A stretch of DNA of 64,000 nt from Syngnathus acus (lineage: Eukaryota > Chordata > Actinopteri > Syngnathiformes > Syngnathidae), in the NCBI RefSeq assembly GCF_901709675.1, contig NC_051096.1, forward strand, positions 3,187,001 through 3,251,000, given 5' to 3'. This document shows positions 1-13,541 of the stretch, piece by piece. Below the pieces are notes generated by a model that had not been told where the DNA came from, made no database searches, and was given only the letters and a program-made list of their open reading frames with translations. The number at the start of each line of letters is the position of its first letter. The stretch's first letter is position 1. The translations under genes were made by a program, and so were the position numbers.

Positions 1-2563
1 AGGAGTATGTTTGGAAATAATTAAATCTTCTAACACCTTTTCAAATATTTTCAAATCCAACTTCTCTCATTTTCAGCTTCTCAAAACTTTTTCATTTCCT
101 CTGTGAAAGCGGCCAGATTGAATTTTAAGTGTTTCTGAACTGTGACTAAAAAGTAATTAACACTTTAGCGTATTTTCCAACATGTTTCAAATCAAACACC
201 AAGCAGGCAGTCGTTACCACACACCGAAAGTGTGCTGGTGCTCAATTTGATTTCTAAAAGTCTTTTGAAGCCACGCCAAATCCTCAACATGGTATGTTTT
301 TTGGTTTTTTTTTTGTCTCTGGAGTGCACATCCATGAAATTACACAAGCAAGTACAATTTATATTTTGGCAACACACACTCATGTAAGGCCCATTCGTTT
401 TCCTGTAACTCGAGGCTCCTTGTGACCCAACACCTCGGAAAATCCGCCGCCTGTGCCCGTGTCTCGCTCTAATTGCCCGCGTTTGTTTTAGTGTGTGCGT
501 ACGTGCGCGTGTAATGACGAGCCAGACAGGTCACGCTCCCGTCCCGCTGAGCGCCTTTCAATTAGCCGGTAGGGGACGGCGGTCGGGGTCAGACGGCCAT
601 CGCCGTGGGCAGCACATCCACCGAGGAGGAGGTTGGAGGAGCTCGTTTCGTTTCGCCTGATTTTTAATATATTTTTTTATGAGCTATTTTTAAGTGGTGT
701 AGAAATGATCAACGAACGCCGGATGAGGAGGCGTCGCGGGAGGGCTAACGAAACGTAGTCTCCGTGTTCGGGTAATTTTCCAGCTTCAAACGTGCTCTTC
801 TTCAAACAACCGCAGAGCATTCAACAAACCTCACAGGCGCATACAAATAGGGATTCATGCAAGCCGCCAGCCGACGTGTTGTTGCCAGGTAGGTTTAGCG
901 GCTTACTGGCACACAGATGTACAATATGATCCACGTTGTGCTTGCATTCCATGTCCTGGACATGGTCATTAACAGCAGCACAAGTGGGTATTATACCGCT
1001 CCCATTTCAACGCTTAATCCGCTTTGTGGCGGCAATGCAACTGGGCACCCGAGTTTTCTAAGCACCTTAATTGGCTCCGAGAGTGACGCCGTGTGTATGT
1101 AGCCATGAAAATGTTCAAAACATCTTACGCCGATCATTTAAAAATAGCTCGTAAAACAATAGCTAAAAATACATAAAAAAATATAAATTCCCTAATCCTG
1201 GCTTCCTCAACTTTAATTTCTGAAATTTATGCTTTTCATTGGACAGGTTTTGTGTCTCCTGGTGTCTAAGTAGCGACTTTTTTTTTTTTTATCATTATCT
1301 TTGATGGACATCTTTGATTATATACGGTGCATGCTAATTATTTATCCGTGGCTTTCTACTTTTAAAGGCAGTCTGAACATGATCACAATGAAGGTGAGCA
1401 AAAGCTATTAGTGGAATTCTAGCTATTAAAGTGTACTTTTTTTTTTCTTTGTTGTAAGCAGCGGCAGTCTGTACGATATGTTTGGCAGCACGGCGCAGTA
1501 TAAAAAAAAATCATTCTTGGCATTGTGTATTTGTGCCCATGGCGTGGTGACGTTGCGGAAAAGTTAGATGCACTCAACGGTTGATTCGGAGAACCTCAAC
1601 ATCAAAATATTAGGATCGCCCATTTCAGCTACAATTGCTAGCTTGCTAGTTCCTTGTGCTGGTTCCCTTTTCAGTGCGCTTGTCTTGGCCATTAGTCTAC
1701 TTTTAGAGGGAGCAAAGAGAAGCACTTAATCCTGCTTCCTGGGATGCTAGTTAAGTGGATCCTGACCTCGTGTATTTTACCTTTTTCTACTCGTCCTCCT
1801 CCTCCCACTCAGTGGTCCTTCACTTAGACTCATGCGACCGCAAAGCATTTAAGAGCGAGCTGGGATGGATGAATGGAGCCAGAGAGGAGAGAGAAGGGGT
1901 GGGCAGAAGGGAGGGTGGTCGGATCGGGCCGGCGAAAGGCCCCGACTGATGACTGCTTTTGTTGATCGGCGTCAACCGTGCCGAATGCACAATAAGACTA
2001 AAAAAGCATGCAAAAGCTTACTCATGCGGTGTGTGTGTGTAACTTGCGGATGGGCGTGTGTGGATGTGCCCATGAATACGAACGCGCACGTGCGCTGAAT
2101 TAATGAAGCCGCAGACTTGTAGGTGCGAGACAAGCCACTAATTACACCCGCCTCGCTCAAGCCCGGTCATCAATAATGTTCATTAAACCACTGAACCCAC
2201 GCTAGGCATCTGTGTGTGTGTGTGTGTGTAGCACAGTGACAAGATGGATCATCACACATTTAAATGAAATATTTCTTCCCGTGACAGTCTGTCGCTATAC
2301 GTTTTGCGAAGGGAATAATTCGGGAAGACACTTAAGTCGATTTCGCAACATTTACGAGTCGCTCGGCAATTCGTCAAAATGTGAACCTTTGCTTGTCGTG
2401 CTAGCTGGCTAAAGCTAACTGTAGATGTAAGATCGGAGTGTGTATTTTGTGCACACATGGACTTTGACGTTTTCTGACAGTTCCAGAAAGGTGAAGAGGA
2501 GACCATTAATCCTCCCAGTTGGAAGCATTCACTGCTTAAAAACAGCGGAAATTACTTTCACTC

Positions 2564-2632
<69 letters not shown>

Positions 2633-5600
2633 TGGCTGGAGCTGTAAAATGGTCTGGAAATGATGGGTCGCTGCGTAAAGAGCCTCATATATTTGCGGAG
2701 AAGAAGAATGGCTTTTTTTTTCTTTTTTTTTGCAGTCGAGTGTAAAAATAAAAGAGTTGTTTGGAAGTCCTTTGTTCAGGTCGAGCCTTTGCTCCCCTTC
2801 AAGACTTTTGTTTGTTGTGCTTCGCCACGGCTGTCCAAAGTGCTTATCTAAGGCATTTGTGGCAGGTTGACTTATGGTGTGTGTGTGTTTTCATGCAGTG
2901 TAAGGTCATGCCTCTATTTCAGAACCAAAAATTGGATGCAACTTCAACTTATGTTCGTCAAGTTAGAAGCAATTTAGAATTAGCTTTGCATCTCGTCGCT
3001 ATGTTAGAAAATGGAAATGAGTTGGAACATTTCAATCATCCGCAACGCCCCGCTGACCTTTCCTCGTCACGGTGGCGAGGCCATTAAACTTTATGTAGAA
3101 CATCTTCTCATTGAGAGAGGGAGAAAAAAAAATCGTGAGTGTCGGGATAGGCTGAACCACCCGCGACCTTCTTGAACCTGCCCGCCGGGCGCAATTCCGC
3201 AAGAAAACGATACCGGAGTGGCGAGCGCGCTCCTGGAAATTCTGATTTAATCAAAAGCAGATTGCCACTTTCGGACTGAAGCACTTACGCTCCGCCGGTC
3301 AGACCATGATTACGATGACAGAGCGCTAATATGACGACGGAAATCTTCTTTGAGCAAGGCGGGCGACGGGACCCATCACTCCTGCACTTTTTCATCTCGG
3401 ATTACTTTTGCAGCTTTTAGAGTCAGAATCTCTTTTGCTCTTTCAAAAAAATATCTCAGGATTTTTGGGTGCTATGAGAAATAAAATAAATCATAAATTA
3501 TAAAAAAAAAAATATTATAATAATAAATAAATAACTCAATGGTGTGTGCACTTTGGCCACCAGGGTGCAGTATAATATTTTTCTGTATATTTTTTCGATA
3601 TATTTTTTGCCTGTCTACATGTGTTGCTGCAGCATATTTTGTTCTCACTGATTAACATCTGCTTTAGAAAGGAGAGAAATGGAGCATGTGTGTGTTATGG
3701 AAGACATAAAGGCATGCTGAATCAGGCATCTTATTAGTGGCGTGATTAAACGCTGGATTATGATAATGTGCGTTGAAGATCATTCCAAACTGTAGACATG
3801 TCATTTTTCTTTTTCATCCACTCTGGTTGTTTGGCAGGCGCGTAAACAACATTTGCTGTCTTAAATAATTCACGGATCAAATTGCTGCATAAAGACCCAC
3901 CACTCTAATTCTCTGTTTTACGCGCACTCGTCGGGAAAAACACAAATTGAACGCTCAAGTCATTATGAAAAATCATATTGTAACTTGAGCTCATGTGGAA
4001 TCTCGCTCTACCATGCTAATGCTAGTCATTCTACGCAAAGGATAAAGAATATATGAAGATTAAGCCTTACATATGAGACTTCCTCCCACCTCTGTTTGTG
4101 TTTGTGTATTCGCTGCAACCGAACAGCATCCTGCCGTGACGCGAGTTTTATTTCCATTTCGCCGCCGCTACCTCGCCGCACGCTAAATCCTCTGCCGGGG
4201 TTTATCCCGACCGCCGTAGCGGACGCCTTAATCTTAACATGACGTTAATGCGGAGAGTGATAGGAAGCCCCCCTGCCTGCCTCTCGCAGTCACGTTTCTC
4301 AGCGTGTTGCATTTTAAGCGGTCGGCCTGCCGCCATTGAAGAAAAGTTTGGCCGACTTCCCCGCTTTGAACCTCTTGCAATGCGGCGACTGGATCAGTGT
4401 TACCATTTGCAACTCCGGAATTACCATATTCACAGTTTCTTTTGGACTATCATCCATTATTTGTCGGAAAAACTTTTTCCCTTCCCCCCCCCCCCCCCCT
4501 CCGCTGATGGCGTACCTAATAAAGTGGCCTGTATAGTGTAGTATCGTCCTTATCTTCCTTCTCGGCTGCCCGGTTGAGCTTTTGTAGAAAGGGCGTGATT
4601 AAAAAACGGCCATCACTCAGCCGCTGCCGCGATGTGAAGGCTGCTGGGAAATATTCATCATAAATATGAAAAACGCTCTGAAATCATCTCGCTTGAATAT
4701 AAATAACATTGAGGGCATGGCGGCCCAAGCCAAGTTGTCGTTTTAACGCCATGTGTCACTCGCAGCGGACGTGGACTTCCTGTCCCGACGGGCCCCGCCC
4801 ACTTCCAAGGATCTCTTTGGCTCATCCCCACCTCACATCTCGCTCTACTTACTAACGCCATCTTCTTTCTCCTTCTGTACTAACCTAATCTTGTCCTCCT
4901 TATTGACTAACGTGTTGTCCTTGCTTTCTTATTATGCTTTCTTCTAATCATCCGACGCTGTCTTTGCTCTCTTTCAATTTCCCATCCTCTTGTTTACACA
5001 CTTACGATGACACACGCGCACACACACGTCATCTTTATTAGTGTTGCTATTATTTCACGGGGATGAGCAATCATTTGGCTTCCGCGCAACTTCATCCCAC
5101 CAGCTGTTTGATTGGCATCCATGTCCGCATTGACTGGCGGCGCCACGCCGGGATTCGCATCAAACGTGAACTGCTTCACATGTCCCCAAAATATCATCTG
5201 GCTACATGTGTGTGTGTGCGTTAGAGCCCAGCGTGAGTCCGGTTGCGCTAATCTCCCGTCATCGGAAGCCGGTGTTGGCGTCTAATGAGGCCACTGGGAA
5301 GAATCAGACAGTGTGGGCTTGAGGGACGGTGAATATGGTGGCGCTTTGAAGGCGAAGATGTGTGCGTGCCGTTTCTACAAATAAACCTCTCTGGATGTGT
5401 GTGTGTTGTGTACTCACTGGACCCTTCACTAGGTACACAAAGTAATGGCATCGCAGGGGATACGTAGCAGACCCTCCCACGATAGATGAATAGATTGGCC
5501 CCGCCCACTTGAATTGAGTATCTCTGTATACAAGAGTGAATTTGAACTGCAGCAAGAACGTTAGGTCAAGCGTGGAAGAATATAAGAATGTGATCTATCC

Positions 5601-5869
5601 GGATTTGCGGTATCTGCGTTGGCTTCTACTTTGCGTTGCGTCCGTGGGGGCAAATTTGGCTCACACCAACAGGAAGCAAGCGACCCGTTCGGGCTGGTTT
5701 GACCGCAACAAGGAGAACGGCAGCTCCCTCGTGACCACTGTTCCCATGGATTGAGACGTTCTTCACTTAAGACAGCAGGAGTTCCTTAACTGCCGCCATC
5801 CAACTTCCTCTTTCTTCTCCTCCACCCGTGTTTCCATCCTTCCTTCCAACCCCTCCATCCTCTCTGCAG
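1..5869. other. Non-coding; upstream intron(s) of the nectin-family gene
   Basis: I see no exon with an Ig-type reading frame and good splice sites here. The stretch holds AT-rich sequence, a (TG)n run at 2569-2624, short homopolymers and a C-rich run near 4488-4500. Because the exon at 5870 begins in mid-codon (phase 1) with a transmembrane segment and needs upstream extracellular exons, this stretch is best read as intron. The extracellular Ig exons would be left of the window. Confidence 0.6.
2569..2624. repeat. (TG)n microsatellite
   Basis: Uninterrupted TG dinucleotide run of about 28 units inside nectin intron sequence. Confidence 0.95.
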
Positions 5870-6393
5870 AAGCCTTGGAGGACCCGTCCAGCACCGGGGC
5901 GGTGGCGGGCGCCGTGATCGGCTCCCTCCTGGCCCTGCTTTCGGTTGTGGCGCTGGTGGCGGTGCTGGTGATGCGAGGCCGCCGCCAGCGCGGCGGGGGC
6001 GGCGCAGATTCGGTGGCGGCAGGCGGTGGCAGTGGCAACGGCGCCGACTACGGCAACAAGGCTCGTCTTCTGTTCGGCGGCGAGGGTAGGAACAACAACG
6101 GGCCGACGTATAAGTACCGCGAGGGCTGCGACAACACGGGGACTCTGACGGAGAAGGCCAACGACTTCCGCCGCCTCCACCAGCATCCCGCCAAGCCCTC
6201 CACCCACGACATCCTCCTGGATGAGGCGGAGAGGCGCAAGTTTGACGACAGCCTGGAGGAGGACGAGTGCTACGACCGATTCGATGGCGGGAACCCTCCG
6301 GCCTATGGCGGCGGAGACGCCATGTACCTGGATGACGACATGGAGTCCCAGCGGGACGGCTCCGTCATTTCCCGGACGGCCATTTACGTGTGA
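5870..6393 (+). CDS. Nectin-family adhesion protein, terminal exon A (TM + cytoplasmic tail)
   Basis: This is the last coding exon of a nectin-type cell-adhesion receptor, a homo/heterophilic Ig-superfamily protein of adherens junctions whose tail binds afadin. A pyrimidine-rich acceptor ends in CAG at 5869. The exon starts with two bases of a split codon (phase 1) and stops at 6391-6393. It encodes a short stalk, a hydrophobic transmembrane helix (about residues 9-34 of the exon), a basic stop-transfer RGRRQR, a Gly-rich stretch, then an acidic tail with a QRDGSVIS motif and the C-terminus TAIYV. The x-x-Y-V end fits the nectin PDZ ligand for afadin. The Ig domains must lie in exons outside the window. 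A second module with the same phase and a related membrane segment occurs at 18805-19683, so this is probably one of two alternative ends. The paralogue (nectin-1, -2 or -3) cannot be fixed from the tail alone. Confidence 0.85.
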
Positions 6394-7506
6394 AGCGGCC
6401 ATCCCATCCCCTGCAAAACTCGGACTTGCAAACAGCCGAACGGGTCCAAAAGTGACCGGACAAGCACATCAACGCTTCAAAAGGGACGCCGCTTGTCGCT
6501 GTGTTCTCGTTCTTGAGCTTTGCGCGTGTTGGTGTGCCTCGGTACTCGCTATCTCTTGGAAACGTCGTCTGGTCTGCGTACAACAAGAAACGCATTCTTG
6601 CCTTCTTTTGTCGGCTTGTCAAGCTGGACCGTGTGTGTGTGCGTGTATGTGCTCATGTTGACGGCAGAGGTGGGGTCCAGTCACATGACTTTTCGGACTT
6701 GCCCGACTGAAACATCCGTGACTTTCTCCCACCTCTGATTAATAGCGTGCGTTGTTATCTTCTATCTACTGGGCGTCGTCTCGCTAGCCTCGATGTTGTC
6801 GTCGTGTATCGGTGAAAAGAAGCACTTGGAGCAGTTCCGCATTTTTTGTGGCAGGATGACTCATCGCTTATAAATACTCAATTTGGATGATTTCCTTTTT
6901 TTTTCTCACCTTCTTTCTTCACGCCGCTCTATTTCTGGCGTCCATCTTTATTTACGCAGCGGCCGGCTTATCGGCGGTATTTACAAAACCCAATCTGTGT
7001 CTTTGTGTCTCACATCTTGAACAAGCAAAGCTCATTCGGCACCGCGCGCTTCTTTCTAAATCCTCCTCAACGCGTCTTTTCAACAAGATTGGCGCTTTTA
7101 TTTCTGTTGGGTTTTTGATTCCTTTCTGCGGGGATTTGTTCCAACAAATCGTAGGAACAATCCATAGAATCCTCGCAGACTTGTGCGTGTGGTTTCGGAT
7201 TAGGATTTTAATTACAAAAGTATTATGGTCCTTTTAATATGTCGGGCTACTTGACAACGTGACATCGTAGCAAAACTGCAGGATTTCAACGGGACATTAA
7301 AAATCCAACCTTGGGATCCACAAATGGAGTTTCTGTGAATGTAAACGCGGTCACGCGTCACTTGGAGGAACTCTCGACAATATTTTAATTCTTGGAACAC
7401 GTTTGCCTTGTTCATCTGCTGCTTTCTCCTTTGTTGATTTGACATTTTCTTGATCCGTGTTGTCTTATGGCGGAAGAACTACAACATGGTGGCTGTAGAA
7501 AATAAA
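6394..7506 (+). other. Probable 3'UTR of the exon-A nectin transcript
   Basis: No further coding potential follows the stop at 6393. An AATAAA polyadenylation signal is present at 7501-7506, with another AATAAA shortly downstream near 7577. Poly(A) use at either site would give a 3'UTR of roughly 1.1-1.2 kb. Confidence 0.5.
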
Positions 7507-9940
7507 ATGTGCGTGTTACGTGTTTTGGTCGTTGGAGTAAAAAAAAAAAAAAAAAAGGGTTGTGTGAGTACTTTAAAAATAAAATGTCTATAGGATGTGG
7601 AAAGGAAGTGCAGATGTGAGCTTATCTAGCACAAAAAAGGAACCATTAGCCACTTTTCAAACCCTCACCGAGCGTCGATTGTTCCTCAACATCCTCCACG
7701 GGCCGTTTCATCCCCAAACATCATCGCACGAGTCAAGAGTGTCTCGTGTCACCTCGTCCCAAAGTGTGTTTTGACGCTAGCTCACAAGAAGACACTTTGA
7801 TGAAGAAACAAACAAGTTTCTGAACAGAGTTTTGAGGATCTTTCACCCAAAAAGAAGAAAAAGATCCCGACTGAGGCGGCGGTTTCATCTCCTTCCTGCA
7901 CTTTCTGTTAGTTTGCCTCAGCACGTCTTCTCTCAGGTGGATTCCCGCGTTCCTTTATCGAGATTTCTCTCTTTGGCGCCTAATTAGCAAGGAGGCGTGC
8001 GGCGAGATCAGCCGCTGACTTTTCTTTCCCTGCGCAAGTCATTTGAATAAAAACCTCGGTGGGGAAGCCGGCAATCAGTGAGATTTCCCGCCATTCGCCG
8101 TGAGCTACCTGACTGCAATAAAATGGCCGCTTTAGCTACGGGCGTCATTAATCGCGATGCTAATTAGCGCCGTCCGAGTGTCTTGCGGGAAGGTCTTCGT
8201 GTCTATAAGTAACCTCAGCAAGTCGCTTGAGGTTGGTGTCTTTTGACAGAAGTCAAGCTAGATCTTCATACGCCGACGTAAAACCGCCGCCAAGTCCGAG
8301 GGTGTCGCTTGGCTAGCGCGGCGGTGAGGCGCTGTTCTCTTGGCGCTCCATCTAGAGAATTGCAAAAAGGGAACAAGCTAAAGAGGAGGAGGACACAAAG
8401 AAGACCTCAATACAAACCGCCAATGGAGTTAATCCTGCCATTTTCTAATCCCCATTTGTTAGCTTGTTTTTTTTGTTTTGTTTTTAACACAGCGCCAACT
8501 GCTTGGTTACCACCAACAGTTTTTACCATTCCAGTTCAGCACAAGGTGTTCCCACCATCTTTGATGCGGCACCAGGATCGCAAGCTTACCGATTCATCCT
8601 CCGACTGCCAAGTGGAGGATGAGGAGTCAGGGGAGGCGGCCTATTAGTGATTGAGCTCGGCTTTTGTGGTTAATCCGGCGGAAGCCGAGCTTGTGCCGGG
8701 CCAGCCGCGACGCGGCAAAACTTTCCCGTCTTCCTTCGTCAAGCCGCGTAAGCGCTTTATCGCAACGTGTGGGTAAACCCGTCTGGGTTTGCTCACTCCT
8801 TTCGGTTTTTCTTCTCAAGTGGTTGCGATGTCATGGTCTTCAAATGCTTTTCACTTTATGAGGGACAAACCAAGAACCCCAAACAAGCACTTTGGTTGTC
8901 AACGTGCCTCGCGAAAAGTCTTGCTAGCACATGATTTCTATATGATTCTTTAGTCAAAAGATTTTTGGGGTTTTCAACATGGTTTCAATGCTTTTCAGTG
9001 TTTTTGAACATTCAGCCCTTGAGGCCAGTTTGACAAGACATTTGGTCGACTCCCCAATCCCCAATGAATAGACCGAAAAAGTCTCAAGAAGCCATTCTAA
9101 AAGATTCAATAAGTCCGCCTAGAAGTCCACAAACAATTGAGAAGCGTCAGCAAAGTCATTGACGGAAAAGCTGCGAGTGGGCGAGCGACACGCCGCGTGC
9201 TGATCCCGCTAAACATGTTTCTATTCTCCCTGCGATGCTTTCAGACCAGGATTTCTCTCCTCGGCGTGTCGTTTCACAAACGATTGCCTTCCCTCAGCCA
9301 AAACAAAACCAAAACAAAACAATCTCTTGCATAATTTTCATCATCAGTCAGTGAGAAGATGGGAGGCTGTCCAAGTCTTTGACCATGTGGGTGATCCGTC
9401 CCCGCGGGAGGAATTAGTCCAGCTCACCGAGCAGATTAAACGCATTCGCGCGTATGTTTTGTATTTCACAAATCGCACATATTTGTTTGCCTCGCTGATG
9501 CGCTCGCCGCTTTCTGGCCCTTTGTGTGACGAGTAGCTTGTTGTCACTGTTAGCGTGACCGCATGCTAACTAGCAGTGGTGTCCTTTCAGCCCGCGAGCG
9601 GGGCAAACAGCATTACGGGCTGGATAGAAACGTTGACACGGAAACTAGAGGTCATACCTGTTTATGTTGCCATTTTGGTTTGGATTTTGTGTGTTCGTGT
9701 GTGTGGGGTGGGGTGGGGGGGGGGGCATATGCCAAGTTTCAGCGGAAAAAGTGAAAGTTATTCCTCTGCTCCTCATGGCCGGATTAGACAAGCTTACTTT
9801 TGAATGCCTTGCGGTTAGTGTGTGTGTGAGTGTGCGCATGTGTGTGTGTGTGTGTGTGTAATACATTTGTGGCAAGGATGCGAGTAGGCAAACTTGTTTA
9901 CATCTGTACTTTCAGGGCACAGCTAAATAAGGCGAGTGTG

Positions 9941-9972
<32 letters not shown>

Positions 9973-11199
9973 GGTGGGTGTCTGTGTGTGCGTGTGTGTG
10001 TGTGTCTGTGTGTGTATACACATCTTGTACTTAACTCAGCTTTGCTGTAGGGAGCAAACAGGACGTTGTTATTCCAAATCAAGGTTCGGCGTCTGGTCGA
10101 CTGCGCCAACGCTCGTAGTGGCCCTCAATTAGTTTTGGAAAATAAAAATGCTTCCTATAGCTGAGCAGGCCAAAATTATAATAACAAAGGGCAAGTTTTT
10201 GTTTTTGAAAGACTTATTTTACAGGGACATCTGAAAAGAAAGCCGTTTCTTTCCTGACTTGACATGCCCGTTGCGTTTATTGGCTCTCGCTCACTAAACT
10301 GCTGTCAGCTCACCTTTCACGGTTCGCTCTCGAGACGCTGTGACAAGCGCAATCCTCATCAATCTGACTTTGAAGCTTCCCGACGCCGCTGAGATGCGCA
10401 AGCGGCCGCGACACGGCGGCGCTCGCTCGGCGAAAAAGAAGCCGACCACAAAACTGTCCAATTTTTTCAAAGCAGTTGTTAATTTGTTACCCGTCTTTTG
10501 TACGTTTTTTTTCCACCGAATCATTTTGTGACGAGGGAGGCCGAACAAAAGCTCCAAAAATGTTTTTTCTGTCAGTTGACACCAGCCTGTTTTTTTTTTT
10601 TCCTCATCATTTGGCACCAATTAAACCAGCCTAAAAGGGAGAAAAACCTTCAGCCATTTTGTCATCCTCTCTTTTTCTCACTCCCTGTTAAAGTGAGCAG
10701 TTAGGGATAATTGAAAAACTTTTCAATAAATAAATGCAGTCGGCATCGACGCTGCCAAATGGAGCAGCGCCGAGAGCTGCCTGTGCTGCAGCTTGCCGCC
10801 TCACACTTGTGTCTGCAGTGGGAAAACCAGATTGTGTGAAGAACCTTCACGTGGTCGTCTTCTTTTGAGTCTGGCCTACTTTTTGCCTCAAAGGCAGAAA
10901 GCGCAAGGGAATCGACCACATGGACGTATCATGATTATCTTATATTTATAATTCATACGTTCAACATTTGGAACACGTAACGGAGACATATTGTGCGCTT
11001 TGCTGTAATTAAGACACATTAAGGAAAATTATCACGTATGCTAATCGTTTGGTGCCTCTGGGGGACAGCAGAGAGGTGATTTTTATTTTTTTAACATTTT
11101 TTTTGGGCCATTGCTGGAGTCGTTGACGTTAAAGAGAGCTGTCAGGACGTCAGGATGCTGCTGCTCGGCCTCTCCACCTGAACTGTCACATGCCCGCCA

Positions 11200-11200
<1 letters not shown>

Positions 11201-11248
<48 letters not shown>
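11201..11248. repeat. (CA)n microsatellite
   Basis: Uninterrupted CA run of about 24 units. Confidence 0.95.
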
Positions 11249-11250
<2 letters not shown>

Positions 11251-13510
11251 AGCGACAGCCCACGTCAACGTCCCCCTCCCCACCTGCCTGTCTGTCTTGT
11301 CTGAGACCTGTAGGATTCTTTTTGTCTTTTTTTTTTTTTTTTTCCAAACAGATTTTGCAGTTTCAAATTTGGCCTTTACTGTAAAAAATCAATTAAAAAA
11401 ATGCTTAGCGTGTGCAATATGAAGTTCACTCAGAGGCCACTTTATTAAGGAAATGTTCTTGCGCGATGTAGTGCGTATAGATAAAACTGTCGCATAACCG
11501 GTTGAGAGGAAAAAAAAAAAAGACGGCTTTTGTGAAAGGGTCAACGGAGTCAGGTGTGATGGACAGGAGGCGTCTGGGAGGTCAAAGCCAACTTGACAGG
11601 TGATCAAAGGAGCCATTGAACTTTGCGCCGCGGCAAATGAGCCCCGCTCACCTCCTTCGCTAGCTCATTTGCATAGAAATCGGACAAAGCGGGTCACAAG
11701 TTCAACATTTCATCATCTTTTTATTTCGCTTGAGGAGGGAATGACTTTTTAATGAGACTTGGAAGCTCGCCATCCGCGGAGGGCCATCGTCCGCTCGGGA
11801 TTTGACAGACAAAGGCAAGAACGCCGTTGATTTTTAGCCATCAAAGATTTTTGCTTTTTAATGAAGTGACGACGCTCCATTGTGGGAAAACAATCAATAA
11901 ACTGAAAATTTCAACACAGTAGTGTGGACAGATAAGAGGTTTAAAGACCCTCTTTTTAATTTAAAAAATATTCAACCCTCGAGCCACATCCTCTCTCCCA
12001 GTTATCACCTTGCGCTAAGCAGCTGTCTTAAAATCACTCGTGTGTTTCCTGCGTGCACCAAGGCCTGCCGGTCCTTTACTTCCCATTAAAAAAAAAACAT
12101 TTTTTTTTTAACCTCAGCGCAGCAGACAAGTGCAACTAAAAGTCTTGTTTAAACGTAAGCAGAATATACGAGCGGGATGTCCGCGATGTAGCAGCAACGC
12201 GGGCGACCAATCGGAAAGCTAGGCCACAAAAACATGATACGGATCAGCATGTGTTTGTTGTCTTGTTTGCCAGACAACACAAAGATATGAAAAGTGTAGC
12301 AAAATTGGGCCAAATAGGAGCAGAACATGAAAGAGCTGTTTCGAACACACACTCACAAAGGCAGCAAGCAAGTATTTGTCTCCTCTATTGGATCCACGAG
12401 ATGAATGACACCAATGAGGGGCACAAAATATTAGGAACAGTAAGAGTGGACTGCAGCAAAAACTCTCCGTGACAGCCCGGACTAAACATGTCAAAGCTTG
12501 TATCTGCAGGGAAAAAAAATGCAAATTGAAGACTAGGAACGTAGATGCTTTAAAAATGGAAGGGGTGTGATTGGACTGCATACCTAATAAAGTCTCCCGT
12601 ATGCATCAATTGGCCACGGTGGCACCGCCGTAGGTCATCAGAAACGAACGAGCGGTCAGGCCGTCCGCTTCTCGGCTGAGCGGCACAACATTGACTGTGT
12701 CAGCAAAGCGTTGCACCAACTGACCTTTGTGTGTCTGTGTGCGAATGTCAACATATGCAAGCGTCTGCTTGAGTGTGCGCTAGCGCGAGCGCCCGCCCGC
12801 GTGTGTCAGGCTCCATCTCGTCTCCTCCGGGTTGTTGGCGTTGCGCCCGGGCCTTGCACTTGCAGCGACACGGAGATTATTACTGTGACTGCCCTGCGTA
12901 ATTGTCGTCGCTCCGCTCAGAAATTATGTCAATGACTTTGCGTTTGTGTCTGCGTAGGTAGCTGTGTGTCTGTTTGCGCGCGAGCGTGTTGTGAGGAGAT
13001 AGCTTTATTTTATTCCATTGCGAACTTGACCATTTGTGTGTTTGCGACCGCAGCCGTAATCTCACTTTGCACACTCGCGGGATTCAGGTGTGAATCGGAG
13101 CTCGCTTATCTCCGCCGCAACATGCATCGTTTTTTGTGTGTGTGTGTGTGCGCAGGCAGTGTGCGGTTGGGATGTGAACGACGTTTACTCCGCTTTGTGT
13201 GATTTATTGGTGAGCATCCAAATGGAAATTGCCACAAACATGGCCGCCACTGAGCATTCCACAAACATGGCCGCTACACCAAACTTCGTAATTCCGCCTC
13301 CTGCCACCAGAGGGAGACAGAGAGAATGTATGAGCGGTCATTGTCAGTTACATCAATCAATGTTTGTTTATAGAGCTATTTTCATAAAGGTTGTTAGCGC
13401 CCGTCCGCTGCGTTGCGAACCTTCACAGCCACTTGGATGGTTCTGACGTCCATCTGCTCGTCTCTTAATGCCTCGTCGAGTCGCATCGCGTCGTCTTGGG
13501 CCGGCTGCCG

Positions 13511-13541
<31 letters not shown>

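Noticed and set aside
5767-6402. 211-codon antisense frame opposite nectin exon A
   Set aside because: GC-rich shadow of the real exon on the plus strand.
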